18,403 nucleotides of DNA, from contig JAPPKV010000481.1 in the NCBI GenBank assembly GCA_028819775.1, positions 1-18,403 on the forward strand. Direction: 5' to 3'. The notes beneath the pieces are model-generated. The model did not search any database. It had not been told where the DNA came from and saw only the letters and a program-made list of their open reading frames with translations. A program made the position numbers and the translations under genes. The stretch is from Gammaproteobacteria bacterium (GTDB lineage: Bacteria > Pseudomonadota > Gammaproteobacteria > Pseudomonadales > Azotimanducaceae_A). Of this stretch, positions 1 to 8,200 are shown piece by piece; positions within the stretch are counted from its first letter, which is position 1; each line of letters begins with the position of its first letter.

Positions 1-2
1 CC

Positions 3-311
3 ATCCGCGCGGCGAGCGGGAAGGGGGCGGACGGCAGGTTCTTCAATCAGCCAAGCGATGCCGAACTAGAACGCTGCTGGTTCGCGGACGACAATTTCGA
101 ACGACGGGCCCGAGCCGTTGAGTTGGCGGGCGAGCGCGGCGTGGAACCGATCAATGTCGCCTTGGCGTACGTACTCAGTCAGCCATTCCCCTGTTTCGCG
201 CTGTTCGGCCCACGCGTGCTCGCCGAAACCCGGTCTTCCCTGGTGGCGTTGGACGTCACGCTTACTGAAGGCGAACGGCGTTGGCTCAATCTGGAGACGA
301 ACTCGCGGTAG
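3..311 (+). CDS. Aldo/keto reductase, C-terminal part (5' truncated by window edge)
   Basis: An open frame enters from the window edge in the register beginning at base 3 and stops with TAG at 309-311, giving about 102 C-terminal residues. The final third reads as the end of an aldo/keto reductase. The segment NVALAYVLSQPF followed by FGPR corresponds to the last barrel strand and cofactor-binding helix, and the tail (SSLVALDVTLTEGERRWLNL) is the usual C-terminal helix and end of this NAD(P)H-dependent oxidoreductase family. The catalytic Asp/Tyr/Lys/His residues lie upstream, outside the window, so substrate and activity cannot be judged. It is the only convincing plus-strand gene and points towards the minus-strand island, so it probably marks the chromosomal border. 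Family assignment is from recognisable C-terminal motifs only. Confidence 0.8.
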   Translation: MRAASGKGADGRFFNQPSDAELERCWFADDNFERRARAVELAGERGVEPINVALAYVLSQPFPCFALFGPRVLAETRSSLVALDVTLTEGERRWLNLETNSR

Positions 312-616
312 CGTGCCTTGGGGCCGCCGTCCCACGATCATCCCCGGATCAGGCCCCGGACACGCGGTTCGCCCTCACTTCGCGCACGACATTTAAAGCG
401 CGACGGGTCGTGGTTAGCTCAGGCGCGGGACGGTCTTCGGGGCGTTAAGCCCGGTGGCTAGACCGCTGCGTTTATGCGATGTAGCCCACATGCAGGACAT
501 TCGGTGCGGCCAAGCCGGTCACCGTCTGCAACGCCGACGCGCGATTCGTCGGGACCTCGAGACCGCGTTGCGACGGAGGCAGCGCGACCTGGAATCCCAG
601 AATTGCGTTCCAGCAG
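312..616. other. Intergenic region between aldo/keto reductase and RexB-like gene; no gene seen
   Basis: This is 305 bases between two convergent genes. I see no tRNA, no integrase remnant and no credible reading frame; a short plus-strand frame beginning at 454 runs antisense into the neighbouring gene and has no family resemblance. It contains a repeated CCCCGGA heptamer (342-348 and 354-360) and a weak inverted repeat CTGGAA/TTCCAG (589-594 and 608-613). Neither is followed by a T run, so neither is a convincing intrinsic terminator. It is the left edge of the accessory region. Confidence 0.55.
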
Positions 617-1183
617 CTAGTTGGTTTCCTCGTGGGAAGCGAGACCGCCGTAGCCTGAGGGCTGCTGAAGGGGCTTGTCGCTTTTGGCCTGTCGGCGTTT
701 CTTGGCTTGTTCCCTAGCGAGGCGTCTGCGGGCGGCCTCGCGCATCAGGTCACCCTGCAGCCTGACGAGCCCGATGTCTCCTCGCACCAAGTGTATCGTC
801 CGGATGAAAGCGAACGACGTGAGTAAGACTCCGATGGCGGTAACGATCCGACCAACGTACGCTCCTGGCTCGCAGGGGACCAGCCCGGGAGTGCTTGCCA
901 CCACACTGACTATGAGGGCGACTGTGACGAAGACCAACATTACAGCCGTCCTCTGGGCAAGATTGCGAGCCATCTCCGCCAAGCGATCTGCTTCGGTGAT
1001 GGACAGATCCTTGGGGCCGAACTCAGGGAGTCCTCGTCCGAGTCGGAAGAGGATTGCAGCACCGAAAATTGAGAGCACCGGGACGAGCTTCGCCGATAGC
1101 TGGAGCCATGTTGTGGTGGGCAACCATATCCATGCCGCGACTCCGAGCGCGGTTGGTATACCGGCCTGCCACAACCAAGACAT
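617..1183 (-). CDS. Four-TM membrane protein, RexB-like (abortive infection candidate)
   Basis: This 188-residue protein has four hydrophobic segments at about residues 4-21, 32-48, 80-97 and 110-130. A hydrophilic loop lies between segments 2 and 3, and a long basic tail (about 140-175, rich in Arg and Lys) is probably cytoplasmic. Lambda RexB, an inner-membrane ion-channel-forming abortive-infection protein of about 144 residues, also has four membrane segments. Its last segment, as I remember it, reads AIG....SF..I...L; here the equivalent is TAIGVLLTSFAFIRTIHL. The gene lies 22 nt downstream of a RexA-like soluble protein, matching the rexA-rexB order. ATG start at 1183; GAGG about 12 nt upstream is a modest ribosome binding site. 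The basic C-terminal extension is not a RexB feature I know. The similarity is from memory and short, so an unrelated small membrane protein remains possible. Confidence 0.5.
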   Translation of the reverse strand: MSWLWQAGIPTALGVAAWIWLPTTTWLQLSAKLVPVLSIFGAAILFRLGRGLPEFGPKDLSITEADRLAEMARNLAQRTAVMLVFVTVALIVSVVASTPGLVPCEPGAYVGRIVTAIGVLLTSFAFIRTIHLVRGDIGLVRLQGDLMREAARRRLAREQAKKRRQAKSDKPLQQPSGYGGLASHEETN

Positions 1184-1205
1184 TGTCGAAGCGCCTCTTC
1201 ACTCG

Positions 1206-2231
1206 TTAATCGGGCGGAATCCGCCCCTCTTCCAGGAACCTGTCATGCACGCTCAACAGTTTCTCCTGAACATCGACCCAATCAAAGAGGTTCCCGTTCG
1301 GGTGGACCAGCCCTAGTCTGACTGGCATGTGCAGGCGCGCATCCTCTCCGCGTAAGTTGCCGTTGCGGCCTTTGACCAACACTTCGCCGTCGTCGAGGTT
1401 CCTCGCCGCGACCGCGACCGAGGCGAGAGCCTCCCGCGACACCTCCCGACGCGTCGTGACATAGCCGACTTGGACGGTCACCTTCAATGCTGCGCCTTCT
1501 GGCACCCGGCCCATGATTCGGTCGGCCTCCAAGGTTCCGAATGCCGCATTGAGACAACGTGACGCAAGTTCGCTTCCCGCAACGCGCTCCTCAAGCGTCC
1601 TTCGTACGTCAACATCCCGCACAACAGTGCGCTGCTCGTCCCCGCTCTCCGGTGGGTCAATCGTCTCTGGGACCAGCCCGCCGACTTCGATGGCCGTAAC
1701 CTCCCCGACTCCCGACACGTCGCCCGTAGCGAATTCGGCTTGGAGGACGACCTGTTCCGAGTCGGTGAGGGTACCGGTTTGTCGCAGCAGCCAACTGAGG
1801 TACGACTCAATTGCTCTCGTGCGCACGCTGCTGTGCTGAACCACATAGCAGTGATCTCCGACCAGCAGCCAGAATGCCATGCCGTGAAGGAAGTTCTCGC
1901 CTTGGCGCGGTGGCAGGTCGTTGACATCTACTTCGTGGCGTCCTTGTTGACCCGTTGCGATCACAGCCTGCATCTGGTTGTCTGTGAAGGCGCACAGGTT
2001 GCCGAAGGTGGTGTCGAGGCCGATGTCGTGATTGTTCACGAAATGGCTGACATGCGGGTCACCGGTCGCCCGATGTACGCGATCTTCCCAGTTCATGAAG
2101 CGCGGCTCTGCCAGCGCGGAGCCGACAGCTTCTGCGAGTGGTTCGCCTCCTAGGGTCGCATGTATGCGCGATAGTCGTCGGTAATGGACCGTCACGCCTC
2201 GCGTTGGCATCAAGACCACCCAGATTCCCAT
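1206..2231 (-). CDS. RexA-like soluble protein (abortive infection candidate)
   Basis: This 341-residue protein has no membrane segments and no catalytic motif that I can recognise. Its layout resembles lambda RexA, the intracellular sensor of the Rex exclusion system. A central hydrophobic strand pair (about 118-132, FWLLVGDHCYVV) is followed by a helix (138-150) and then TLTDSEQVVLQAEF (154-167), parallel to the RexA stretch with a VEGD turn and an SSGERVQIEPL segment. The C-terminal part has a helix of the form EALASVAVAARNL, then a strand with KGRNGNLRG, and a final helix ending near residue 335; RexA ends in the same order. Residues 185-205 form an acidic, Pro-rich linker. It precedes a four-TM protein by 22 nt, which strengthens the Rex reading. 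ATG at 2231 is the upstream start; ATG at 2210 (codon 8), preceded by GGTGG, is an equal alternative. The assignment rests on pattern comparison, not an alignment. Confidence 0.5.
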   Translation of the reverse strand: MGIWVVLMPTRGVTVHYRRLSRIHATLGGEPLAEAVGSALAEPRFMNWEDRVHRATGDPHVSHFVNNHDIGLDTTFGNLCAFTDNQMQAVIATGQQGRHEVDVNDLPPRQGENFLHGMAFWLLVGDHCYVVQHSSVRTRAIESYLSWLLRQTGTLTDSEQVVLQAEFATGDVSGVGEVTAIEVGGLVPETIDPPESGDEQRTVVRDVDVRRTLEERVAGSELASRCLNAAFGTLEADRIMGRVPEGAALKVTVQVGYVTTRREVSREALASVAVAARNLDDGEVLVKGRNGNLRGEDARLHMPVRLGLVHPNGNLFDWVDVQEKLLSVHDRFLEEGRIPPD

Positions 2232-2254
2232 TGGACTCGACCGAACAGTAACAC

Positions 2255-2271
2255 GACCTAGCTTGACCTAG
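2255..2271. repeat. Tandem GACCTAG heptamers upstream of the RexA-like gene
   Basis: Two exact copies of GACCTAG (2255-2261 and 2265-2271) are separated by CTT, giving a 10-base period of about one helical turn. They lie 24-40 bases upstream of the ATG at 2231. The position suits a small operator or activator site for the Rex-like pair. The rest of the 208-base gap (2232-2439) shows no clear -35/-10 pair and no gene. Two heptamers can also occur by chance. Confidence 0.3.
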
Positions 2272-2439
2272 TAGATCGGGGTGTAGGCGTAGGGGGGTAC
2301 TGACGGGACATGGTGCGTGCCGTGAACTGCGCCATCGCTACCACGACGGTTCCAGCGCGCGAGGAGGCGGGCTTGGTTCAGATACGTACAGCGCACCGGT
2401 ACGGGTGGAGCGGTGGCCCATGGCGCCACAGTTGGTCTG

Positions 2440-3222
2440 CTACTCGGTGGCGGTGACGTTAGCCCCTCGGAAGACCTTGGCACGGTGCCAAGGTAGGTAG
2501 TCCTCGTGCATTGAGTCGAGACCGTCGACCTTGAGCCAGCCGTCCAACCCAAGAGTCGAGTAGGTGTCGGGAGGAAGGCTGGTCGAGCAGAGCACGGATC
2601 CGCTCTCGGCGATGGTGATGAGCCCGGTATCGAACAGCGCATCGACGTGCGGGGCCAGTAAGAGGCCGTTAAAAACATCAAGGCGCTCGCCATCAGTGGC
2701 GCAGTCCGCCCAAGGCTTGATGTGGCTGGCCCGAAGGAGTTCGGGCACGTCGAGCCCAGTGATGGCGCAACGTCCGTCCCAAAACTCTAGCAAGCCGCGG
2801 CGGAAGATGTCTTGGCCGACTCGCTGGACCACCAAACGTTCGGCCTCGGTCGTGCGAGGCAGGTTCGCGGTTTGTTGGTTGAAGGCATCGAGCAACGCGT
2901 GCGGCAGCGTCCGGGCGAGCTGGAAGGCGCGGCGCAGCAGGCGGTGCAGCGATGCGATGTCAACCAGGCGATAGGCACCTACGGCGGCGGCCGGGAGCGT
3001 ACTGGACCACGCCTCGCCGTGGCCGTCCAATGCGCTGAGGACGTCAGTTCTGGATGCCGCCGCGACGAATCGCGGCTCGACGGTAGCGGAGAGCCAGATG
3101 CGCATCTTGGTCTGGCTGCTGCCGAAGACGAGCCAGTCGTTCTCGCGGCCCAGACCGAGGTCGAAGCCATTATCGGTGGCTGCCTTCGACAGGCGCGCAA
3201 TGTTGACTGCGGCGATAGTCAA
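2440..3222 (-). CDS. HNH endonuclease, HNH_2-type
   Basis: This 260-residue protein is a member of the restriction-like HNH_2 family. The nuclease core begins with RVGQDIFRRGLLEFW (134-148), then CAITG (152-156), RASHIKPW (164-171, catalytic His167), NGLLLAPHVDALFD (185-198, Asn185, His192, Asp194) and a conserved tail (YLPWHRAKVF, 242-251). Such enzymes cut DNA with a divalent metal and are often found near restriction and defence genes. The N-terminal 110 or so residues are an uncharacterised alpha/beta region that could recognise DNA or a partner. The start is TTG at 3222, which overlaps the previous gene's stop in TTGA; I see no in-frame ATG or GTG near this N-terminus, so translational coupling to the PtuB-like gene is likely. 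It is the last gene of the operon. It shares no obvious homology with the neighbouring HNH protein beyond the fold. Confidence 0.85.
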   Translation of the reverse strand: MTIAAVNIARLSKAATDNGFDLGLGRENDWLVFGSSQTKMRIWLSATVEPRFVAAASRTDVLSALDGHGEAWSSTLPAAAVGAYRLVDIASLHRLLRRAFQLARTLPHALLDAFNQQTANLPRTTEAERLVVQRVGQDIFRRGLLEFWDGRCAITGLDVPELLRASHIKPWADCATDGERLDVFNGLLLAPHVDALFDTGLITIAESGSVLCSTSLPPDTYSTLGLDGWLKVDGLDSMHEDYLPWHRAKVFRGANVTATE

Positions 3223-3950
3223 AGGCGTTGCCCGAGCTCTTTGCGAAGCCAGGCAACCCGGATGCTCACATGGGCTGGTCGCGGGTTCTGGTCCAGGATC
3301 TCGTCAGCCCGGGCGGCGCGGTCCTGTCGCGACGCGGTTCGGCCCGCGAACGCGCGACCGAGCCGGGCCCGCTCTTGATCCAAGGCCGCCCTGCGTGCCG
3401 CCGTCAACGTTGGGTGATTGAGGTTCAGGATGGCGGGCCGGTCGCCAGTGCCGTTGATGGCGAGTTCGAGAGCGTGGCGAATCACATCGCTCGCGGGCGC
3501 GTTGTCGTGCAGACGCATCTCGCCGCGGGCGTTGTAGCCGACCAATCGTTCGTAGGCCAACTCGGTCGGCCAAGGGAGTTCTGGTCCGTCGATGCCGAGC
3601 CACCGATCACCCTTGGCGGCGTCGCAGGTGTCTGCCGTGGGGCATGAGAGGTAGAGGTTCGCCCAGTGGAGGGCGAATTCGGACGCCCTGTTCAAAGGCC
3701 GCCAGTGCTCAACGTGCGGCGTCTTGTCCTCGGACAGCCGCCGCTCGCAGTAGACGCACAACGAGCGCTGCTCGGCGTACATGGGTTCTCGGAGCTTGGC
3801 CTTGTCAAGCTGATCGAACTGTGTGCGGGCGGAGACGTTGCCTGCGGGCAGGATCGCCAGGAAGTCCCGCTCGGCGTCCACTAACCGACGCGGCGTCTGC
3901 CCACGGGGACTCACGTTCAAGGGCGGAAAGCTCTTCTTCACCCCTCGCAC
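3219..3950 (-). CDS. ptuB: PtuB-like HNH nuclease (Septu / TIGR02646-type)
   Basis: This 243-residue HNH protein is of the kind paired with PtuA in Septu and in Ec78-type retrons. It shows LCVYCERRL (64-72, zinc-type Cys65/Cys68), HVEHWRP (79-85, catalytic HNH His82 in the VEH motif), WANLYLSC (96-103, Asn98) and TCDAAKGD (108-115, Cys109, Asp110, Lys113). Conserved helices follow, in which LNLNHPTL (175-182) is also typical. The predicted role is DNA cleavage controlled by the upstream ATPase. The start is GTG at 3950, chosen because GGAGG sits five bases before it inside the last codons of the ATPase gene. The ATPase stop (3951-3953) abuts the start codon with no gap. Family assignment is strong; assignment to a true Septu system is less certain because the pair lies within a larger helicase/methylase operon. 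Confidence 0.85.
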   Translation of the reverse strand: MRGVKKSFPPLNVSPRGQTPRRLVDAERDFLAILPAGNVSARTQFDQLDKAKLREPMYAEQRSLCVYCERRLSEDKTPHVEHWRPLNRASEFALHWANLYLSCPTADTCDAAKGDRWLGIDGPELPWPTELAYERLVGYNARGEMRLHDNAPASDVIRHALELAINGTGDRPAILNLNHPTLTAARRAALDQERARLGRAFAGRTASRQDRAARADEILDQNPRPAHVSIRVAWLRKELGQRL

Positions 3951-5204
3951 CTAATCCTCCGAGAGTTCGTCGTCTAGGAAGCCTTGGGCACGGATGAGCT
4001 CCGGATCGTCGTCACCCCATCGACGGCGGAGCCTTTCGAGTAGCCGAGTAGCAGCATTTCGGTCACCGCCATCAACCGCGTCATACAGGTCCCGCAGCAT
4101 ATCGTTGCCAGCTTCGTCGCGGTCGTCGGTGTGCATGTGGTCGCGCAGGATCGCGTTGGTGTCGCGGCCCCAAACGTGAACGTCGTGTTCCCGCAATTCC
4201 CCGTTGACCAGCCACCGCACTTGGCGGTTCTCCACGCTGCTGAGTACCTGGGGCGAGTGCGTGGTGACGACGAGCTGCAACCTCGGGAAAACGCGACGTA
4301 GCCCTGGGAGAGCCACGCGTTGCCAGCGCGGGTGGAGGTGCAGGTCCAACTCGTCGATGAGGATTACTCCTTCAACTCGATCCGCTGCCTTGCCCGCGTC
4401 GAATTGGTTCAGCATGACGGCGCGCCGGGCAATGTCGGCGACCAGAGTCATGTAGACGTGGTAGCCGTCCGAGAGCTCGGACCAAGGGGCGACGTGCCCG
4501 TCTTTGAAGCGGACCGCCGGTCCTTGCTCCACCGGGTCGTACCAAGCGCCGGTGACTCTTGGAGTGGCCCGGGCCACTGCCTCCATCACGGTCGTGTGCA
4601 GGAAGCGTTCCGGTTCGCCCTGCTCCCTGCGGGCAAGGTCGCCGAGCATTTCGTCCTGGAGCCACTGAAGTAGAGGGGCCTCATCGAGGCTTGGGTCCAG
4701 CGCAGATTCGTAGGCTTCCCAACGGTCTCCGGTGCGAACGACCTTCCTCCGGCCAGGATGCTGGCGGCCGAGACGATCAACGCCATACCAGGCGAATAGG
4801 GGCCACGGCCCTCCAGGCACTCGGGTCCGCTCCAACGCATCTTGGATGGACTTGCGCTTGTTCGATACGCGTTGAGTCCGGGGGTCAGCAATCGTGGACC
4901 ATGTCGGTAGTTCTTCATCGCCCACTTGGGCAGTCCAAGTGATCTCGCATTTGCCGACCGGTTCTCGTCGCGCGGTTTCACCCAGCGTGCGCATTCGAGG
5001 ATCACGGTGACGGTCGAGCTTGAGGTCTTGCGACGTACCCACCTGGAAGGCGGCTAGGCCCATGGCCAGCGCGGTGAGCAGGGCGGTCTTGCCGCCGCCG
5101 TTCTCGGCGAAGAGCACCGTAGTGTCCGCTTCGAGCGAAAGCGTCAATGTCTCGAAGCAGCGATAGTTCTCGACACGAAGCTCGCGGAACTGAAGTCGGC
5201 TCAT
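3951..5204 (-). CDS. ptuA: PtuA-like AAA/ABC-type ATPase (Septu)
   Basis: This 417-residue ATPase belongs to the SMC/RecF/OLD-like group. It begins with a typical RVENYRCFE segment (10-18). Walker A is AENGGGKT (33-40), with Ala where the first Gly is usual. An ABC-signature-like SELSDGYHVYM lies at 242-252, Walker B is VILIDELDLHLHP (280-292, Asp284/Glu285), and the switch His is in TTHSPQV (314-320). No TOPRIM nuclease domain follows. Instead the C-terminus has the short DTNAILRD helix and a helical tail (about 348-412) as in PtuA partners of HNH PtuB proteins. In Septu the ATPase binds nucleotide and controls the nuclease. The ATG at 5204 overlaps the methyltransferase stop in ATGA, with GGAGG five bases upstream of the start, and the PtuB-like gene follows directly. 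It is translated with, and probably works with, both neighbours. Confidence 0.87.
   Translation of the reverse strand: MSRLQFRELRVENYRCFETLTLSLEADTTVLFAENGGGKTALLTALAMGLAAFQVGTSQDLKLDRHRDPRMRTLGETARREPVGKCEITWTAQVGDEELPTWSTIADPRTQRVSNKRKSIQDALERTRVPGGPWPLFAWYGVDRLGRQHPGRRKVVRTGDRWEAYESALDPSLDEAPLLQWLQDEMLGDLARREQGEPERFLHTTVMEAVARATPRVTGAWYDPVEQGPAVRFKDGHVAPWSELSDGYHVYMTLVADIARRAVMLNQFDAGKAADRVEGVILIDELDLHLHPRWQRVALPGLRRVFPRLQLVVTTHSPQVLSSVENRQVRWLVNGELREHDVHVWGRDTNAILRDHMHTDDRDEAGNDMLRDLYDAVDGGDRNAATRLLERLRRRWGDDDPELIRAQGFLDDELSED
3956..3960 (-). promoter_or_regulatory. Ribosome binding site fixing the GTG start of the PtuB-like gene
   Basis: GGAGG (minus strand) lies inside the final codons of the ATPase gene, five bases before GTG at 3950. 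It supports this GTG over the next in-frame GTG (codon 4), which would have a spacing of about 14. Confidence 0.7.
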
Positions 5205-8200
5205 GCCGCCCTCCTCGGCGGGCCAAGCGGCGACTCGTAGGCTACACCCCTCTTGGCTGCAGCGGCGAGCGCGTCGTAGGTCTGAAGGACTAGGTACTCG
5301 GTCCGGTACTCACCGTGCTCGCGTTGCTCTGTTCGCTTGAGCGCGGGGAAGGTGTCGAGGATATGGGCGGTGTCGCCTCGCGAGAGGCCGTACAAATGGC
5401 AGAAGGCGGCGTCTATCTCGCAACGGATTAGATGGCGACGCTCGGCATCCCATAGGAACGGTGCGCCATCGTCACCGCAATCCTCGGCGAATGCCTTCAT
5501 GTTCCATGCCGTATAAGTGAGTTCCAGCACGCGTGGCAGGAACCAGTCCTGAACTCTAACCGAGCGTGCCCAAGGCGCGCGGCGTACGTATTCCTCAGGA
5601 CTGAGCCCAGGAAGCTGTCGCATCGTGAAGTATTTCAGACTGACGCCACCAACCTTCTGCCTGGCACAATAGTCGAACGGAATGCTAGACAGGTTCGCGT
5701 AAAGGCTGGCCACGAGGCGGGCATTGATGGACGGCATCATCAGCAGGAACTTGTCGTTTACGGCAGCTCGAGGAACGATGCAAGCGATGACTGTCCTGAT
5801 GTCGCTAGCGCGTGCAATGTCCCTCCATCCAAGCATCCAACGCCGGTCCCAAGTGCCCTCCAACTTGGCTGCCACCATGTCTTCGGCGACCCAGTACCTT
5901 GGCAATGTCGTCCGCCCCGGGTCGGCATGCGCAACATGGTCAAGTTCCGGGAGCTTTCCTCGGTTCGCTTGGGAATCGCTCTGTCCATCGTAAGTCCCGA
6001 AGCGATGATCGAACTGGTGGACCATCTTCGCCTCGTACAACGGCAACAGGATCTTCCCATCCTTCTCAAACCGGTCTCCGTCCAAGGTCCATCCATCCGC
6101 TTCCAAGTCGTTCCTCGTGCGGAAGAGGCCGGAGTCATTAGCCATGTGAAACATGCTCAGAAACCGGAGTCCCCATGGATTGCCGTCCGGGTCGTCCTCG
6201 CGCCACAAGACTCCCCCTCGACGGTACATCGTCAAGTTGATGTTGGCGTCGCGATGTGACCTGAAAGTGGGGCAGGTCCGCGTGTTCGGGTTTAGCGTGA
6301 CAAAGTCGCTGGGGGTCAATGCGAAGTGCCGCCACGGGTCTTCGAGATCGGTTGCACGGCGCGCATAGAACACGAGATCGGCTTGACGGGACTCCCGGAT
6401 TGTCAGGAGAAGGAAGCGGTATCTGTGGTGGAGGCCCTTGAAGACGAGGCTTTCGTTTTCAAAGTGATGGACGCTGGCAAGCGCGTGACGGGTCAGAACG
6501 GCTTGGAAGTAGTGCTTGGTGGTGTCGTCAGTGACGATTCCACTCGGTACGATGAAGCCTGCGCACCCCCCGTGGGCCAGCACGGCCCAATTGTGCTCCG
6601 CGAACAACGCATAGGTGTTCACGTCGCCCCTGCCACACAGCGGATAGCGTTTGGACTGCCGAACGAAGTGGCTCTGTCCTTGCGCGATCCGCGATTCGCT
6701 CCGCCATTCCATCCATAGCGCCGGGTCCGTGACCGGCAGCGCGGCAATCAGCCTCTTGCGCGCTGCAGCGTTCCGTGCACCGGCGATCGACGGATCGCGC
6801 TTAGCGAAGAACTCCTGTTCTTGCAGCTTGACGCGCTCCCACGGCGGGTTGCCGAGCACCACGTCGAAACCGCCTCGCTCGAAGACATGCGGGAACGCTA
6901 GCTCCCAATGGAAGAACCCGTAGTCAGCCGCAATGCGACGTGTCGTGGCAACGAGTCTCTTCGGTGCCGGTCCCTCCCGTTCCCGAAGCGCACGCCAGGT
7001 GGCCGTGGTTGGTGCGGCCTCGAAGTCGGCACCTACTTCGGCCTTGGGCCACAGGAACGCAGCGCACCACGCGTCCGCCACCAGCTTCTCGTGCTCGTAG
7101 GTCGCCGATGCCAAGAGCGCACTCCACCGCCGCTCCTTGTCCGCCAAGGAAACGACATCCGTATCCGGGGCTTGCTCGACCGTGCGGATGTCTTCGCTCA
7201 GTGTGTCGTCGCCCTCACCGCGCTCGAACGGAAGCCTGGGCTCCCCGGAGATGTCATCCTTGTTGCGCCTTCTGAGCGCCCGGACGACCTTGTTGTCGTC
7301 GCCCTCGAGTGCGACCCACGCGGCGTCAGGTACCCGGTCGCCCATCAGCTCGGAGTTCGTGCCAATGAGGGCGTTGCCGCGCCGGATGTGGCTCTCCAGG
7401 AACGTAAGCGGCAGTCCCGGATCGATCGACTCCATCCACAAACCCACCTTGCAGATTTCCACCGCCAGCGGATTCTGGTCGACACCGTAGATGCAGCGGC
7501 GAACGACATCGCGGAGCGCGCTCTGATAGTCGTCCGGAGTGGGCGTGCCTCCGGTTCGGATACGCGCAACCCGGTCGGCAAGTCGACGCGCCGCTGCCAG
7601 CAGGAAGTGCCCGGAACCGCAAGCCGGGTCCACGATGGCGAGGTCGAGGAGCGCCTCGACCGCGCTGTCGGGGTTGGCGTCTACGGTTCGGTCGATGACG
7701 GGGTCGAGAGCGGTCCCTAGGAGGACTTGAACGAGTTCGTCCGGCGTGTAGTAGCTCCCGGTGGTCTTGCGGGCATGGCCTAGGCTCTCGCCGCCCCCCG
7801 CGAATGTGAACGAACGCCCGTTTTCGACGATTTGCGGCACCAGTTCCAGCAATCCTTCGTAGACGTAGCCCAGTTCGTCGGGGCCCATGTCGCGCCAGTT
7901 CACGCGAACGAGACCGGACTGATCCCTAAGCCATGCAAGGCAGAAGACCGCCTGGAGAAGGGTACGATTGTCGAGTTTCGCGGTGTCGAGATGGCGACAC
8001 CGATCCTGCGCGAACAAGCCGGCGAGGGCAGGAATTCCGAGCCTGGGCTCGCCGACGGCGAGGGATCGGAAGACGATCCTCACCATCTCCCAGAGGTCGC
8101 CGTGGCGATCATGGGCGCCGCGCCGTACGGCTCGGTCCCGCAAGAGGCGCAAGGCGTAGCCATCGGCGTAGAGGGTACGGGCCGACTCCGTTGCGTCCTT

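Noticed and set aside
320..360. Possible terminator after the aldo/keto reductase (GGGGCC/GGCCCC and the CCCCGGA repeat)
   Set aside because: The loop is about 26 bases and no T run follows, so it is not a convincing intrinsic terminator.
589..613. Inverted repeat CTGGAA/TTCCAG near the end of the RexB-like gene
   Set aside because: It has a six-base stem with a 13-base loop and no T run in either direction; likely chance.
454..717. Plus-strand 87-codon reading frame in the left gap
   Set aside because: It runs antisense into the RexB-like gene, has no recognisable domain, and its composition is what GC-rich noise gives.
2268..2439. A gene or attachment site in the gap between the HNH_2 and RexA-like genes
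   Set aside because: The only open frame is a shadow extending from the HNH_2 gene; there is no ribosome binding site, tRNA end or repeated att-like core.
3219..5204. Ec78-type retron, because its effectors are PtuA and PtuB
   Set aside because: No reverse transcriptase gene is in the window, and the upstream sequence is fully coding for the methyltransferase, leaving no place for a retron RNA.
3951..5204. OLD-family nuclease (Gabija GajA-like) identity for the ATPase
   Set aside because: There is no TOPRIM domain after the ATPase core, and the partner is an HNH PtuB-like protein rather than a UvrD-like helicase.
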